Assembly: GCA_963575745.1 (NCBI GenBank)
Contig: CAUYUJ010016059.1
Span: 419,849-483,848 of the forward strand
Direction: 5' to 3'
Length of the DNA: 64,000 bases
DNA from: Prorocentrum cordatum
Lineage: Eukaryota > Sar > Dinophyceae > Prorocentrales > Prorocentraceae
Under the pieces are notes generated by a model. The model searched no databases, was not told where the DNA came from, and saw nothing but the letters and a program-made list of their open reading frames with translations. The position numbers were made by a program, and so were the translations under genes. This document shows positions 43,326 to 54,370 of this stretch, in pieces. Position 1 is the stretch's first letter; the number at the start of each line of letters is the position of its first letter.

Positions 43326-43745
43326 TCACTGGCCCATCCATGCGCATAGCCCAACGAGGAGCGGCTGAGATATAACAGCAGGCCAAGCCCACGATTCACT
43401 GTCTTCTAGGCCATATTGAATCGGCTTGGAAGAAACATCAGACTCGCTCCAAGAGAAAACTCCAAGCAGAGCCATGCGTGCGCGTGACCAGTGGGCCGCA
43501 CTGGGCCAGATATAGGCCGATATGACTCCCAGCCCCAAGAAGGGAATGATGGATATCACGCACTGAATGGCAAAGGTGAGCAGGCGTTCTGCCGAGAGCC
43601 GTGCACAGCCGATGAAGATGCAAGTCTGGTACGCAGTCCAGATGAAGATGACTAAAGGGATCAGCAACGAGAACACGCGGAGCACAGGCCGCGCAGTAGC
43701 TCCACTAAGAGTCAGCACCGAGTAGCTCTCGTCTTGTGTAGCCAA
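43326..43745 (-). CDS. Possible membrane-protein exon, unknown family
   Basis: A 139-codon minus frame (MATQDESYSVLTLSGATARP). It has two hydrophobic helices, around VFSLLIPLVIFIWTAYQTCI and around LLTFAIQCVISIIPFLGLGV, separated by a short basic loop, and ends LVGLCAWMGQ. Composition is balanced and non-repetitive, unlike most chance frames here. No homology is recognised and splice sites are not fixed. It overlaps nothing better. Whether it is a whole small gene or one exon is unknown. Confidence 0.3.
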   Translation of the reverse strand: MATQDESYSVLTLSGATARPVLRVFSLLIPLVIFIWTAYQTCIFIGCARLSAERLLTFAIQCVISIIPFLGLGVISAYIWPSAAHWSRARMALLGVFSWSESDVSSKPIQYGLEDSESWAWPAVISQPLLVGLCAWMGQ

Positions 43746-43767
43746 TCATGAGAGCGTGATCGTCTGA

Positions 43768-43960
43768 AGGTCGGTGTCGCTCCAGGTCCCGTCGTGCTGG
43801 GCCCGCGAGTAGATAAGGAGGAGGAGGAGGCCACCCTGAGGAGGAGCAGGAGGCTGAGGCAGCACCACCAGCGCTCCATCGACACGGAGCTGGAGGGCAC
43901 CATCAAGCGAGGCAATCTCCGGCAGGGGACGGCTGATGCAGTCCTTTCTTACATGTAGTG
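43768..43960 (+). CDS. Possible terminal exon, charged C-terminus
   Basis: After a CTGAAG acceptor-like site, the plus frame reads VGVAPGPVVLGPRVDKEEEE and ATLRRSRRLRQHHQRSIDTE, then TIKRGNLRQGTADAVLSYM and a TAG. The helical charged text looks like a protein C-terminus. No upstream exon or family was identified, and it lies next to, and opposite in strand to, the candidate at 43326-43745. Low confidence. Confidence 0.25.
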
Positions 43961-46529
43961 TGTGACACTACCTGCAGTTCTTGCTGCTGAATATGGATTG
44001 GTGTGCACTCCTCAGTTTTACATGCTTTTCTGTGGCTACTTGCACCCCCCAGTAGATGAGCTGTCCAATCTTCGTGAAGCTCGAGGCCGAGGCCTGATTG
44101 CGAGGCCAGCTAACAACTGCTGCCTTCGAAGTATCAACAACGCGCCAACGATCAGGAGCTTTAGCAATCATGTGGAGCCACCTGGCTAGATGATGAAGTC
44201 CATTTATGCGACAGAAGGCATTGGGGTCTTCGCCCTCGACCGCGAAGCTGATGGCGTCTTGGACCTCGAGCGCCCTGTTCTCGAAGTCCTGGCGGGCCTC
44301 TCCAAGGGCCTGATATCATCCGCCGTCGAGGGGGATGGGCGGGGTCCAGCGGAATCGTCGGCACTTTTAGTTCGGGAAAGTGTTTGTGTCGAGGCCCTGG
44401 GGCGAAAGCCACCGCCGACACGAAGTTTGGGCATTGCCACGTTGGGGTTGTGGCAGGGTTGGGGGAATGAAGGGCATTCGACCGTTCATCGGGATGCGTT
44501 CCACATCTTCACCGCGCGCCGCCAAGTGAGAATCACGCAAACACAGCCGGCCTAAATCCAGAAATTCTTGTCGCCGGAAAGTGCGGGCTACATTGCAGAG
44601 ACGTCGTCGGAGCGCGAGCTGTGGAAGCACTATGATGCGAACAGACTTGGCTGCCCACGTCGCCCGGGCTGGGCGCGACGGGCGCGACGGGCGAGCCGAC
44701 GCTTCACTGGACTCACTTCATGCCCTGCAAACGAGCCCCCACGAGATGGACAGCGGGAGCGTGGAGGCCCATTTCAGCACGAGGATCGCATTACCCGAGC
44801 CCGCGCGGTTCAGCAGCGCCATGCCCTGACGCGCTTGCACCCGCTGCTGCGTGAGAACATCATATAGGTCGCCAAATTTACGTTGAAGGAGGTGTTGTCA
44901 TCTACGACGTGCAGCGATGTACTGCGAGAAGCCCATGCGTTTTGAACATAATGCTGTGATGCGCTTTTCGTACCATGTCTGATTAAGTGCCGTGTGTCTC
45001 TGAACTGTGCTCACGCTTGCGTCGCGCCCGTCTGCGTTGTCGCGCTCGTGGGCGCTGTCGAAACCGAGCGCGCAAACGACCGAGATGAGGATTGTTGAGA
45101 TCATTGGCGAGCGGGCGATTGTGGGCGACATGTGCGCTCTCGAATCCACGCACCTGGGCGGCGGCGGCGCGCGCGCGGGGGGGGGGCAAGGGCCAGGAAG
45201 TGCAGGAGGAGCCAGGAATTACATTCAGGAGCGAGTTGTAGGTAACGGCTTCGTTCTTTAGTTGGGCCCCTTGGGCATTGCAGCGAAGGCCTCGATGGTG
45301 TTCCAGAAACCGCCCAACGCCTCCCGAATATCCTGAGGGGCCCCGAGTCTGCGCACCCTGGCCGACGCACAAGCACTCTGAACCTGACTGGTGCACAAAG
45401 CTCGATGGGATGGATTTCTCTTCCTTGGCCTGCGGCCCAGGGTCCAACGCGCAACGAGCCTGTGGGTAAAAACACTGAAACAATTCAAGCGCCCCCGCTG
45501 TGCTCGCCCCCCCAGGTCTCGAGGAAGCAACCTGCAGGAACGGCGAAAAAGCTGCGGCATAGGCGATGAGCACGCGTGCGAGATTTACGGCCCCAGAGGT
45601 GGAAGCTGCGAGCTTGGCGCGCAGAAACGCGCGAGGTGACGGCTGCGAGGAGGACGGAGACATAAGTGCATGCAAATCCCGCTGCGCAGCACGCATAGCC
45701 TCGATGAGGATGGCCGACGGTTGACTGCAGAGACACTGCCAAAGCCCAACCGCGAATATGGATGCAACCAACGTCGAATGTGGGCCCGAGGCTGGCAGAT
45801 CTGAGCGCACCGCGAGCTGAGAGGACCACCCGGTGATCAACTGAAGTTCTCGAACAAACGTTGCCGAAATCAGCGGGCCAGGACATGTAGTGCCGTTCGC
45901 TGCTATCCGTGAGCTCGAATACCATCATCGCTATCTGATTGAAGCGTACCAGCTACACATGGAACGCCGAGAGCCAGGAAGGCGAGGATGGGCAGGGCCC
46001 GACCTTGCTTATTTTTAGTTGTGCGGTCGAGCCTGCGAAGCATAGCTAGAGTGCTCGCAGCAAAAAGTTCGATGCATGTCCAATCGACGCGCCCACCAAA
46101 AGACAGGGCATTGTAAACATATCGGAATTCTGAATGAGTGACGCTGCTACCATCGCGACGCCCTCGTGGCCCCTACTGTTCGCGATCGTGGGACCTTCGC
46201 CACGCATGGAGAGCATCTAGGTAGATCGTCGTCTGCTGGAATCGCCAGTGGGTCAGCTGGATCTCCTGGCGTGTCCTGTATAGGGCCCGCGTCGTGGTAT
46301 TGAAATCCCGGTGCGTCATCCATACAAAGCGTTCGATCCGGGAAAATCGGCATAGCCATCGTGAGTCTGACGTGATGAAGTTGGCGATGCGTAGAGCTCC
46401 CTCACGATCAACAAACACACGATCACGTTCCTGCTGCACGCTGACAATATGTAGGGTATGAATCACGTAGACCAAAGCGCGGTAAATGCAGCCGTTTGAC
46501 GGTAAGCGCCCCGCCCCCCCCTGTATCAC
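43961..46529. other. Unassigned DNA with biased open frames
   Basis: Several overlapping open frames on both strands (for example a minus frame at 45922-44983 with Ala/Ser/Leu-rich hydrophobic text, and RSRSKTPSASRSRAKTP on minus at about 44250). None shows a recognisable domain or consistent splice structure. Confidence 0.4.
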
Positions 46530-47080
46530 ACTAGTGATGAATAGCTGTTAAGCAAGATTGGTTTGAGTCCACCTTTGAGTCCCCACGGGGGCTTCAGGGT
46601 CTCGTCGTTTTCCCAGTTCAAGCGGGCGCCGATCCACCGAACAAGAGCCCGTGCGTATATGCGCCGACAAGTCGGCTTGAGCGAGCTCCTAAGTCTCTGC
46701 TCGGAAATCTGAACATGAAATGTCTGTGGCGTGAGAAGCGGCACTGAGATCAAATGGCACTGATAAGAATTGGTGCTACACAGCCCGTTGTTGCTCAGGT
46801 CCAGGGGGGGGGGGGGGGGGGCAAGACGCGGAGAGAGGCAGAAGAAACGAGAAGGAGAGAAGGAGATATGGAAAACGAACACACAATTCAAGACTGTGGT
46901 CTGCCTCAAAGTGGCTCGGCCGTCGTGCGGCTTTCCCTGCGCTAGCACGAGCTGCCGCAATGGTGCGCATCTGGATTGGTTCGCTACGCTTATATGTGTG
47001 TGTGTGCAAAGTAAGGACACGTCTGAACTCTGTGAGAACTCTAAACGAATCCAATCATATGTTGAAAAAAGGAAGCACAC
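46530..47080 (+). repeat. Dispersed repeat family Y, copy 2
   Basis: Second copy of the repeat at 42635-43203, interrupted by a G run at about 46805-46822. It is followed by a long CA/CG alternating tract. Confidence 0.8.
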
Positions 47081-47137
47081 ACACGCGCGCACGCGCGCAC
47101 GCGCGCACACGCACACACACACACACGCACACGCACA

Positions 47138-47169
<32 letters not shown>

Positions 47170-47285
47170 CGTACGCACTTTTTGCGTCGGCGGCTAGGCA
47201 CAGTGACAGCGCTGGCGGAAGAGCAGAAGTAGGACATACTGATGCAAATTAAGCCGCAACGCGCGCGCGCACGCACGCGCGTTTC
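47070..47285. repeat. CA/CG/GCAC alternating purine-pyrimidine tract
   Basis: (ACGCGC)n, (CA)n and (GCAC)n runs, 47075-47170, then a shorter (CG)n at 47255-47282. Strong Z-DNA-forming potential. Confidence 0.9.
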
Positions 47286-47444
47286 TTTTTTCCCATCCAG
47301 GGGGGGACCAGCGGCAAGAGCGGGTGACAAACAGAGCGCGGAAGAGCCGGCGGAGGAGGAGGGGGACAGGGGGGGCGCAAGCAGCGCGCCTGGCGAACAC
47401 GCGGGACAGTGGCAGCCCACGGCGGCCACCGCTAATTCACAAAA

Positions 47445-49550
47445 TTAATCAGGCGCGCCAGGGCGCTCGAGCAGGCGACGTCGCACCGCCGCCCGCCACG
47501 CCGCATCGCGGCCCCCGGCGCGCGGGGCGTCCAAGAGCAGCAGGCTGGCCGCCCGAGGCGGCAGGTGCGGCGCCCATCCGCCGCAGGGGCGGCATGCGAG
47601 GCGCTCCCACTGCGGGGTCCAGCACCCGCGCGCCACGCAAGCCACCCAAGCGGGGCCCTGGGTCAGGAGGCGACGTGCCCCTGCCACGCGTAGCCGGCGA
47701 ACAAAGCCCTCGCCGCGGCGGCCGCCCCCGGGCCTAGCTCCGCGCGCGCCGGCTCCGGCCTCGCCCGCGTGGCCGCAGCTGCCGCCACTGCCGCAGCGTT
47801 GTCTGCCACGCGAGGTGCGCGGCGGCGGCGATGCCCCGCCTGCGTCCAGCGCCGGCGTACTCGCGGGCCGCCTGGCCTGTGCTCGTGGTTGGCATTGAAG
47901 GCCTCGGGCTCCACCGTGGCGAGCACGCGCTGCACCGCTGTGAGGGCTTCCAGCTGCCGCTCGCGCTCCTGGCGCAGCGCCAGCGGGGGCAGCCGTCCCC
48001 GCGAGGCGATCGGCCGCGGCGTTCCTGGAACGGTCCTTCACGGGCCTCCGCGGCGTCGAAGTGCCCCTTGACCCACCGCGCGGCTAGCGCGCCGCTCCGG
48101 CAGAGAGGAACCAGCGGCTCCCAAAGGCCAGCGTGGGCCCAATCTTCGGGGGACGCCCCTGCCCTGATCGCTGCGACGCCATTGCTGACGAAGCGGGAGT
48201 CGGTCACTATCTCGACGGCCCCGCCGGCCAGGCTGACGGCATGGACCGCTGCCGTGAGCTCGGCACGCTGCGCGGTCTGCGCGCTACAACAGGCCCATGG
48301 TGTTCCTGGGGGCCCGCGCCCTAATCCAGCACCACTCCCCGCCCTGCCCTGGCGAGGAGGGGGTCGGTGGGGTGCGAGCAGCCCCGTCCGTCCATGCGCG
48401 CGCCTGGGGCAAGCCCGCGGCGGTGGCCAGCACGGCTGGGCGCGGCAACGGCCATTGCGCCTGGTCCGCCAGTGCAGCTAGCTGCACGTGCTGCGGCAGC
48501 ACCACCGTGAGCGCCGTCTGGGCCGGCAGCCGCGCGCGGGCCGCGGCGCGCGATGGGCCTCCAGGGATCAGCGCAGCGGCGCGCACGGGCTCCCAGCGGG
48601 GGTCTGTTCAGAAGCGGTGCTCGAAATCGTCGCACTCCGCGCCGCAATGAGGGCAAGCTGCAGGGCGTCCCCATTTTGCGGGCACCGCCTCCGTGACGAC
48701 GTCCCCTGCGAGCACGGCGCGAAGGGCACCCGCGGCGTCAGTCGCCAGCTCGCCGCTCTCGAGGAGCCGCCAGGTGGCCCACCTGTCAACTCCAGCGTGC
48801 AGGTGGCGAAAGCCGGCGCGCCGCTGGGCCACCTCGCGGGCCTCTCGTGTTGCCCATGCCTGGAGTAGCACCGTGCGCGTGTCGGGAAGCGCACGGTCTG
48901 CTGGGCGCCAGCCTCCAGGTGCAGTTGCTGCCCAAGTCCAGCACTCGACGTCGACCCCCAGTTGCAGCTCAGCCATGGCTCAGGTTGCCGCGTCGACAAG
49001 GTCGAAGCCACGGCCGTGTCCCGATGCCATGGCTCCGGCGGCTCGCCTCCGCAGATCGGCTGGAAAGCGGCGCTTCTGGATGGTTTTGGCGACCTGCCAC
49101 AATGGCGCGATGACCATCACTGCCGCCGGGTCAAGCCTCCAGGACGGCGCCAAGACGCCGAAAACGATTTCCGCGGCCGCCCGGAATCCCCCTCGGCAGA
49201 CGGCGCGCCGTGTGGCGGCGCGGAGCCCAGCCAACTCGCGCGCTGGAGGGCGCCCGCACGCCGCGCCGGAAAGACCAGCGGCGGTGCCCGCGGCGGCGCC
49301 CAGCAGGCATCGCTGGCGAAAACTGACTAGCAGCCGGCCGAGCCTGGCAAACCGTCGCTGCGCGACGACCAGCCTGCCAGCGGAGACTGCGCAGCCACGC
49401 GCCCTGCCAGCAGTGGCAATAACCCCGAGGTCCTTGAAGTCCGCGCGCGCCTGGATGCCAGGTGACTGCTCCGCCAACCACTGTCGCAGCGCCTGGCGGC
49501 TTGCGAATTGGCGACTTTTGGTCCGGTTGAGCCTCCACCCCCGTCGGCGG
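47445..49550 (-). pseudogene. 5'-truncated LINE (RT thumb and RNase H)
   Basis: Minus strand. About 49540-49480 reads WRLNRTKSRQFASRQALRQW, the region after the RT catalytic motif; FKDLGVIATAGRARGCAVSA and a basic thumb follow. At 48650-48600 CPHCGAECDDFEHRF is the HxxC zinc knuckle, with a TGA (48608-48610) where a Trp is expected. RNase H follows: ARAWTDGAARTP (about 48410), then after a frameshift RAELTAAVHAVSLAGGAVEI and VTDSRFVSNGV (about 48210), ARWVKGHFD (about 48075) and finally RNAAADRLA (about 48020). The tail (EPEAFNANHEHRPGG) is in another frame. The 5' end is lost, as is common for LINEs. Confidence 0.7.
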
Positions 49551-49559
49551 GTACTACGT

Positions 49560-49935
49560 AGGGCGGGCCACGCCTATTTCAGTAACCATCTGGCCTTGGA
49601 GATGGGGGGTCAGGATGTGGCTGCTTCCAACAACGGAGCCGCCCTCCCCTTCTTTCCGCGGGCTTCCGCCGACCTTCCGCCGCCTTCCGCCGAGGTAGAG
49701 ACGGCAACCCCTGCGACCCTCGAAACCGATGCCCTTTCTGGACCGCCTCCTGTGGACGCCTAGGGCCGTGCAAACCTGCGTGGGCGGTGCCACCCGCGCA
49801 CCTCCACGCCTGCGCACGCGCACCCACACGCGCTCGCGCACGAGCACGCGCCAGGAGGCGGCGCGCCAGAGGCCGGGGGTCGGCGCGCCGCCTGCGGGAC
49901 GCCCTGCAGCCGCCGCGCGTCCGCCTCTCGCGGGC
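49560..49935. other. Unassigned DNA upstream of triplet tract
   Basis: GC-rich sequence with no recognised gene between the truncated LINE and the GTC tract. Arg-rich chance frames only. Confidence 0.4.
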
Positions 49936-49939
49936 GAAA

Positions 49940-49941
49940 CC

Positions 49942-49987
<46 letters not shown>

Positions 49988-50089
49988 TGCCATCACCGCT
50001 GCCGCTGCCGCCGTCGTTGTCGGCGTCGTCGTCGCCCGTGCCGCCGCCGACGTCGCCCGCCGTCGTCATCGCCGACGTCGCCCGCCGTT

Positions 50090-50148
<59 letters not shown>

Positions 50149-50285
50149 TATCGCCGTCGGCGTCGTCGTCGTTGTCGTCGCAGCTGGTGTCGACATCCGC
50201 CGTCGTCATCTTCGTCGTCGCTGCCGTCGGCGTCGTCGTCAGCGTCGACGGCGACGCATGGGCCGACGACGACGACGCCGACGAC
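49940..50285. repeat. GTC/CGT microsatellite
   Basis: Long imperfect (GTC)n, densest at 50085-50170, with GCC and GTT variants. The minus strand reads poly-Asp or Thr. It is the first of several CpG-rich triplet tracts in 49.9-51.9 kb. Confidence 0.93.
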
Positions 50286-51365
50286 GCTATGTCTGCCAAC
50301 AACTTCGACACCATCGTTCTGCAACACTTCTCGAGCCTGATCGATGGGCCTCGGGGGCCCGAAACCGGAAGAAAAAGTTTGGAGCGTATGAAATGCATCG
50401 CCCAGATGTTAGGCATGGTCACACCACCGAATGGTCACTGTTACGCGCAGACCTCTGACGCCGTGCTGCTGTCCAGCAGCATAGTCCCCCCGAACCGATC
50501 TATAGACCGCTTCCCCAGGACTGGTTTTGAATCCCGCCCAGTTTTTGCTGACGGCCCTGGGCCCAGTGAGGGGCCCGCGAGGCCGCGCATATGGGAAGAG
50601 CTCAAATCATGATCTGCCACGGCGCGAGGAGGTCTCCGGCGTCCTGCTGCGGATAATGACTCGGGTGCCCGGAGGCCGCTCGGGACGACTCGGGCCCCCC
50701 AGGCATGCTCCCGGGGAGGTGCAGCTGCTGGAAGCGCATCCCGAGGCTCGGAAACCGCTGAAAAGCGACGAGAATGTCTGACCCCCCCCCCGTAGTGGTC
50801 TGGCCACGGCGCGAGGTCTGCAGTCGGATGCTCAGCCGATCTGGGGGAACACAGAATGGCACAAACAGAAACCTCCGGAGGACCACGCGGATTGCTTGGA
50901 TCGGCGCTGGACCCCCCCTCCCTGGCGCGCGGAGCGCGCCAGGGGTGGCGCGGCACTGGAGGCGCGGAGCCAGGGGGTTCCAGCGGCGCCGATCTAAGAA
51001 GTCCGCGCAAAAATTCAGGTTTACGCGCCTCCGAAAATTCAGGTTTCCGCGCGCGGGCCTCCTCCACGTGCCTTCCCTCCCTTGCCCCGCCGCCCTCTTC
51101 CGAGCAAGTCAGAACAGCCAGGCCCAAAACGATGGGCACGACGACCCGTTCTGCGGTGTGTCGGGGCTAACGCCGAGTCCCCCGGCCAGGGGTTCTTCGA
51201 GCGACGTGCGGATAGCCCAAGGGGGACACAACATGTATTCAGGGGCGCCGCTCCCCAACGAATGCGTGCAAGGCCCGTCCCTGGGGTAGACGCTCCCCAC
51301 GCGCGGGATCTCCTCTGCCCGGCTGCCGTCGTTGTTGCCCTCCCCGTCGCCCGTGCCACCGCCGA
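50286..51365. other. Unassigned DNA with local duplications
   Basis: No gene recognised. CTGCCACGGCGCGAGG (50616-50631) recurs in similar form near 50801. The block TAGACGCTCCCCACGCGCGG (about 51285) is repeated at 51462-51490 next to a second GTC tract. Confidence 0.4.
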
Positions 51366-51369
51366 CGTC

Positions 51370-51460
51370 GCCCGCCGTCGTCATCGTCGTCGTCGCTGTC
51401 GTCGTCGTTGTCGTCGTCGCTGCCGTCGTCGTTGTCGTCGTCGTCGTCGTCGTCGCCCCC
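51370..51460. repeat. GTC microsatellite
   Basis: (GTC)n tract, plus strand. Confidence 0.9.
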
Positions 51461-51489
51461 GGTCGACGCTCCCCGCGCGCGGGCCTCCT

Positions 51490-51632
51490 CTGCCTGGCTG
51501 CCGTTGGCGGGTCTGCCCGCGCGCCCAGGCCCCCTTGCCGGGGCCGCCGCGCCGTGCTGGGCCTGGCCCTTCGCCGCAGCGAGGCGTGCTGCGCCCAGGG
51601 CCAGGGCCAGCAGGAGCTTCTGCATGGCCATG
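51490..51632 (-). CDS. Possible first exon with signal peptide
   Basis: Minus frame starting MAMQKLLLALALGAARLAAA (ATG near 51630), a good signal-peptide profile (basic Lys, Leu/Ala core, Ala-x-Ala-like site). It continues KGQAQHGAAAPARGPGRAGR, NGSQAEEARARG and then into Asp codons from the GTC tract. It may be a first exon whose intron starts near the repeat. No downstream exon is recognised, so this could be chance in Ala/Leu-rich GC-rich DNA. Confidence 0.25.
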
Positions 51633-51654
51633 TGCTGCTCGGCGGGCCGCTCGA

Positions 51655-51865
51655 TCGACGACGACGACGACGGCTGCGACGACGACGGCGACGACGATGA
51701 CGACGATGACGACGAAGACGATGACGACGACGACGACGACGACGACGACCACGACGGCCACGACGACGACGACGACGACCACGGCGGCCACGACGACGAT
51801 GACGACCACGACCACGACGACGACGAAACCGACGACGACGACGACGACGAAAGCGACACGGGCGT
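51655..51865. repeat. GAC microsatellite
   Basis: (GAC)n tract on the plus strand, inverted relative to the GTC tracts at 49.9-50.3 and 51.4 kb, so the region contains complementary triplet runs that could pair. Confidence 0.93.
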
Positions 51866-51949
51866 GCCGGCGGTGGGCCGCTGCGGCTGATCGCGCGAGC
51901 GCGGGGCGCGGAGGAAGGGGGGAGACAAGTCGCATAGATGCATTGCATT

Positions 51950-52095
51950 GTCTGTAGCAACATTCAGCGACACAGCCTACGATCACACAGCATGATCACA
52001 CAGCATTGCATTGTCTCTTCAGCGACATCGCAGCCTACGATCACACAGCATGATCCATTGCCCATTCCTTCACACAGCATGATACATTGCCCATT
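51950..52095. repeat. Short tandem repeats of CACACAGCATGATC
   Basis: Units of ACGATCACACAGCATGAT and CATTGCCCATTCCT repeated several times over about 145 bp. Confidence 0.75.
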
Positions 52096-52204
52096 CCTAC
52101 AGAATCAGGCCTGCAAAGACGAATCGTTTGTCGAACATGATCGACCCACGAACCCGGAAAGGAATATAGAATGCAAGGCACGGCAACGCTTCAAAGACAC
52201 CTGA

Positions 52205-52880
52205 TTGGGCGACGGGCTAGCGTTGTGGATCGAGTCCTCCTTTGCATCCGAGTCCTGACCGAACTGATCTGGATCTTAAGCTCGAGCTGCCTGAGCACAT
52301 AGTAGCTGCCCAGAGCTGATTGACAGGAGGGCATGCCAGGAGAACGCGCCGCGGAGAATCCCAAAGGACGCGCCAAGCGACGTGCCAGGGGACGTGCCAT
52401 GAGGACGCACCGCGGACGTGCCAAGGTGACGCGCTACGGAACGTGCCAATGGACATGCCGCAGGACGTGCAAAGGGGACGCGCCGCGCGACGTGCCTAGG
52501 GGACTCGCCACGGGACGCGCCACGGAGCGTACCAAGGAACGTTCCAGGTTGAAACGCTGAAAGCATCGATCTTGATGTACTGTGTCGAGGGATGTGCTGG
52601 GCTGCGCCCTATTTCATTGCAATGTGCCATGCCGCGATTGTGCTCTATAGTGTTGTGGATCGAGTCCTCCGTTGCATCCGAGTCCTGACCGAACTGATCT
52701 CGATCTTAAGCTCGAGCTGTCTGAGCACATAGTCCACGTAGTAGCTGCCCCAGCGCAAATTGACAGGGGGACATGCCAGGAGGGCGCGACGTGCCAAGGG
52801 ATCGTGCCACGGGGGCGCACCGCGGGACGTGCAAAGGGGACGCGCTACGGAACGTGCAGGGGACAAGCGTCGTGCTGGAG
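52205..52880. repeat. Duplicated 115-bp block with GGACGTGCC mini-repeats
   Basis: 52213-52330 and 52650-52770 share GTTGTGGATCGAGTCCTCC, CCGAGTCCTGACCGAACTGA and GATCTTAAGCTCGAGCTG. Each is followed by a run of degenerate 12-13-bp GGGACGTGCCA units (52320-52550 and 52765-52865). Confidence 0.8.
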
Positions 52881-54370
52881 GCCTGGACACGTAAAAACAC
52901 GTGGTCCTTGCTCGGGGCAGCCATGTTAGATACCCCCCTGGGTGGCCTGGACACGTAAAAACACGTGGTGCCAGCTCGGGACAACCATGTTAGATACCCC
53001 CGTGGGTGGCCTGGACACGTAGGAACACGTGGTTCCAGCTCGGGGGGCATGACAAAACACGTCGTTCCAGCTCGGGACAAGCATGTGAGATACCCCCCCT
53101 GCGTTACCTGGATACGCTGAAGTTGCGCTCCCGCTCGAGACATTTTCGCAATGTCTTCCCTGGAGAGGCCCCCGAAGCGCAACCCCCTGTTCAGAGCAAG
53201 AAAACATAATTTTTCTGTACTGGGACATGTGTTTGGGTAGCGCTTTTCGCCCCCCCGTACGTTTCCGCATAATTCGGCGTTGGGCCCGACGCCATGTTGC
53301 ATACCCCCCTGGGCGGCCTGGACACGTAAAAACACGTGGTTCCAATTCGAGACAATCATGTTAGATACCCGACTGGGTGGCCTGGGCACGTAAGAACACA
53401 TGGTGCCAACTCTGGGCAACCATGCTAGGTACACCCCTGGGTGGCCCGGACACGTTAAAACGCGAGGTGTCATCTCGGGGCAACCATGTTAGATGCCCCT
53501 CTGGGTGACCTAGACACGTAAAAACGTGTGCCAGCTCGGGGCAACCATGTTAGATACACCCCTGGGTGGCCTGGACATGTTCAAACACGTGGTCCTTGCT
53601 CGGGCAACCATGTTAACACGTAAAAACACGTGGTGCCAGCTCGGGACAACAATGTTAGATACACCCCTGAGTGGCCTGGACACGTTAAACACGTGGTCCT
53701 TGTTCGGGACACTCATATTCGATACCCCCTGGGTGGCCAGGACACGGAAAAATTCGTGGCTCCAGCTCGGGACAATCATGTTAGATACCCCCCTGCGTGG
53801 CCTGGATACGCTGAATTTGCGCTCCCGCTAGAGACATCCTCGCATTGCTTTCCCTGGATAGGCCCCCAAAGCGCCACCCCCTGTCCAGAGCAAGAAAACA
53901 TCACTGGGATACGTGTTCGGGTAGCGCTTTTCGGCCCCCCCGTGCGTTTTCTGACAATTCGGCGTTGGGCCCGACGCCGTGTTGGATATCCCCCCTGGGC
54001 GGCCTGGACATGCAAAAACACGTGGTTCCAATTCGGGACAATCATGTTCGATACCTCCCTGAGTGGCCTGGACACTTGAAAACACACGGTTCGAGCGCAG
54101 GGCCACCACATCAGATACCCCTCCTGGGTAGCCTGAACACGTAAGAACACGAAGTTCCAGCTTGGGGCCACCATGTTAGATACACCCCTGGGTGGGCTGG
54201 AAGAAACACGTGATTCCAGCTCGGGACTACCATGTCAGATACCCCCCTGATGGCCTGCACAAGTAAAAACTCACGGTTCCAGCCCAACCAGGGGGGATAT
54301 CCAACATGCGGTCGTCTGAGGCGCCAGCGACGGACAACCATGTTGGATACCCCCCTGGCCGACCTGGGCA
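52876..54370. repeat. ~65-bp CACGTG satellite with higher-order structure
   Basis: About 18 monomers of 60-73 bp carrying GGCCTGGACACGTAAAAACA, CACGTGGTTCCAGCTCGGG and CCATGTTAGATACCCCC. Two non-monomer blocks, 53096-53300 and 53791-54000, are homologous to each other (CTGGATACGCTGAA, GCTCCCGCT, CAGAGCAAGAAAACAT, GTAGCGCTTTTCG, GGCGTTGGGCCCGACGCC), giving a ~695-bp higher-order repeat. A monomer piece near 54290-54312 is inverted. Confidence 0.92.

Noticed and set aside
45100-45922. Long Ala/Ser/Leu minus frame as a membrane protein gene
   Set aside because: Open length is ordinary for this GC content; no conserved motif, and competing frames of similar quality overlap.
50088-50612. Ser/Val plus ORF through the GTC tract
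   Set aside because: Starts in the microsatellite; the downstream part lacks any domain.
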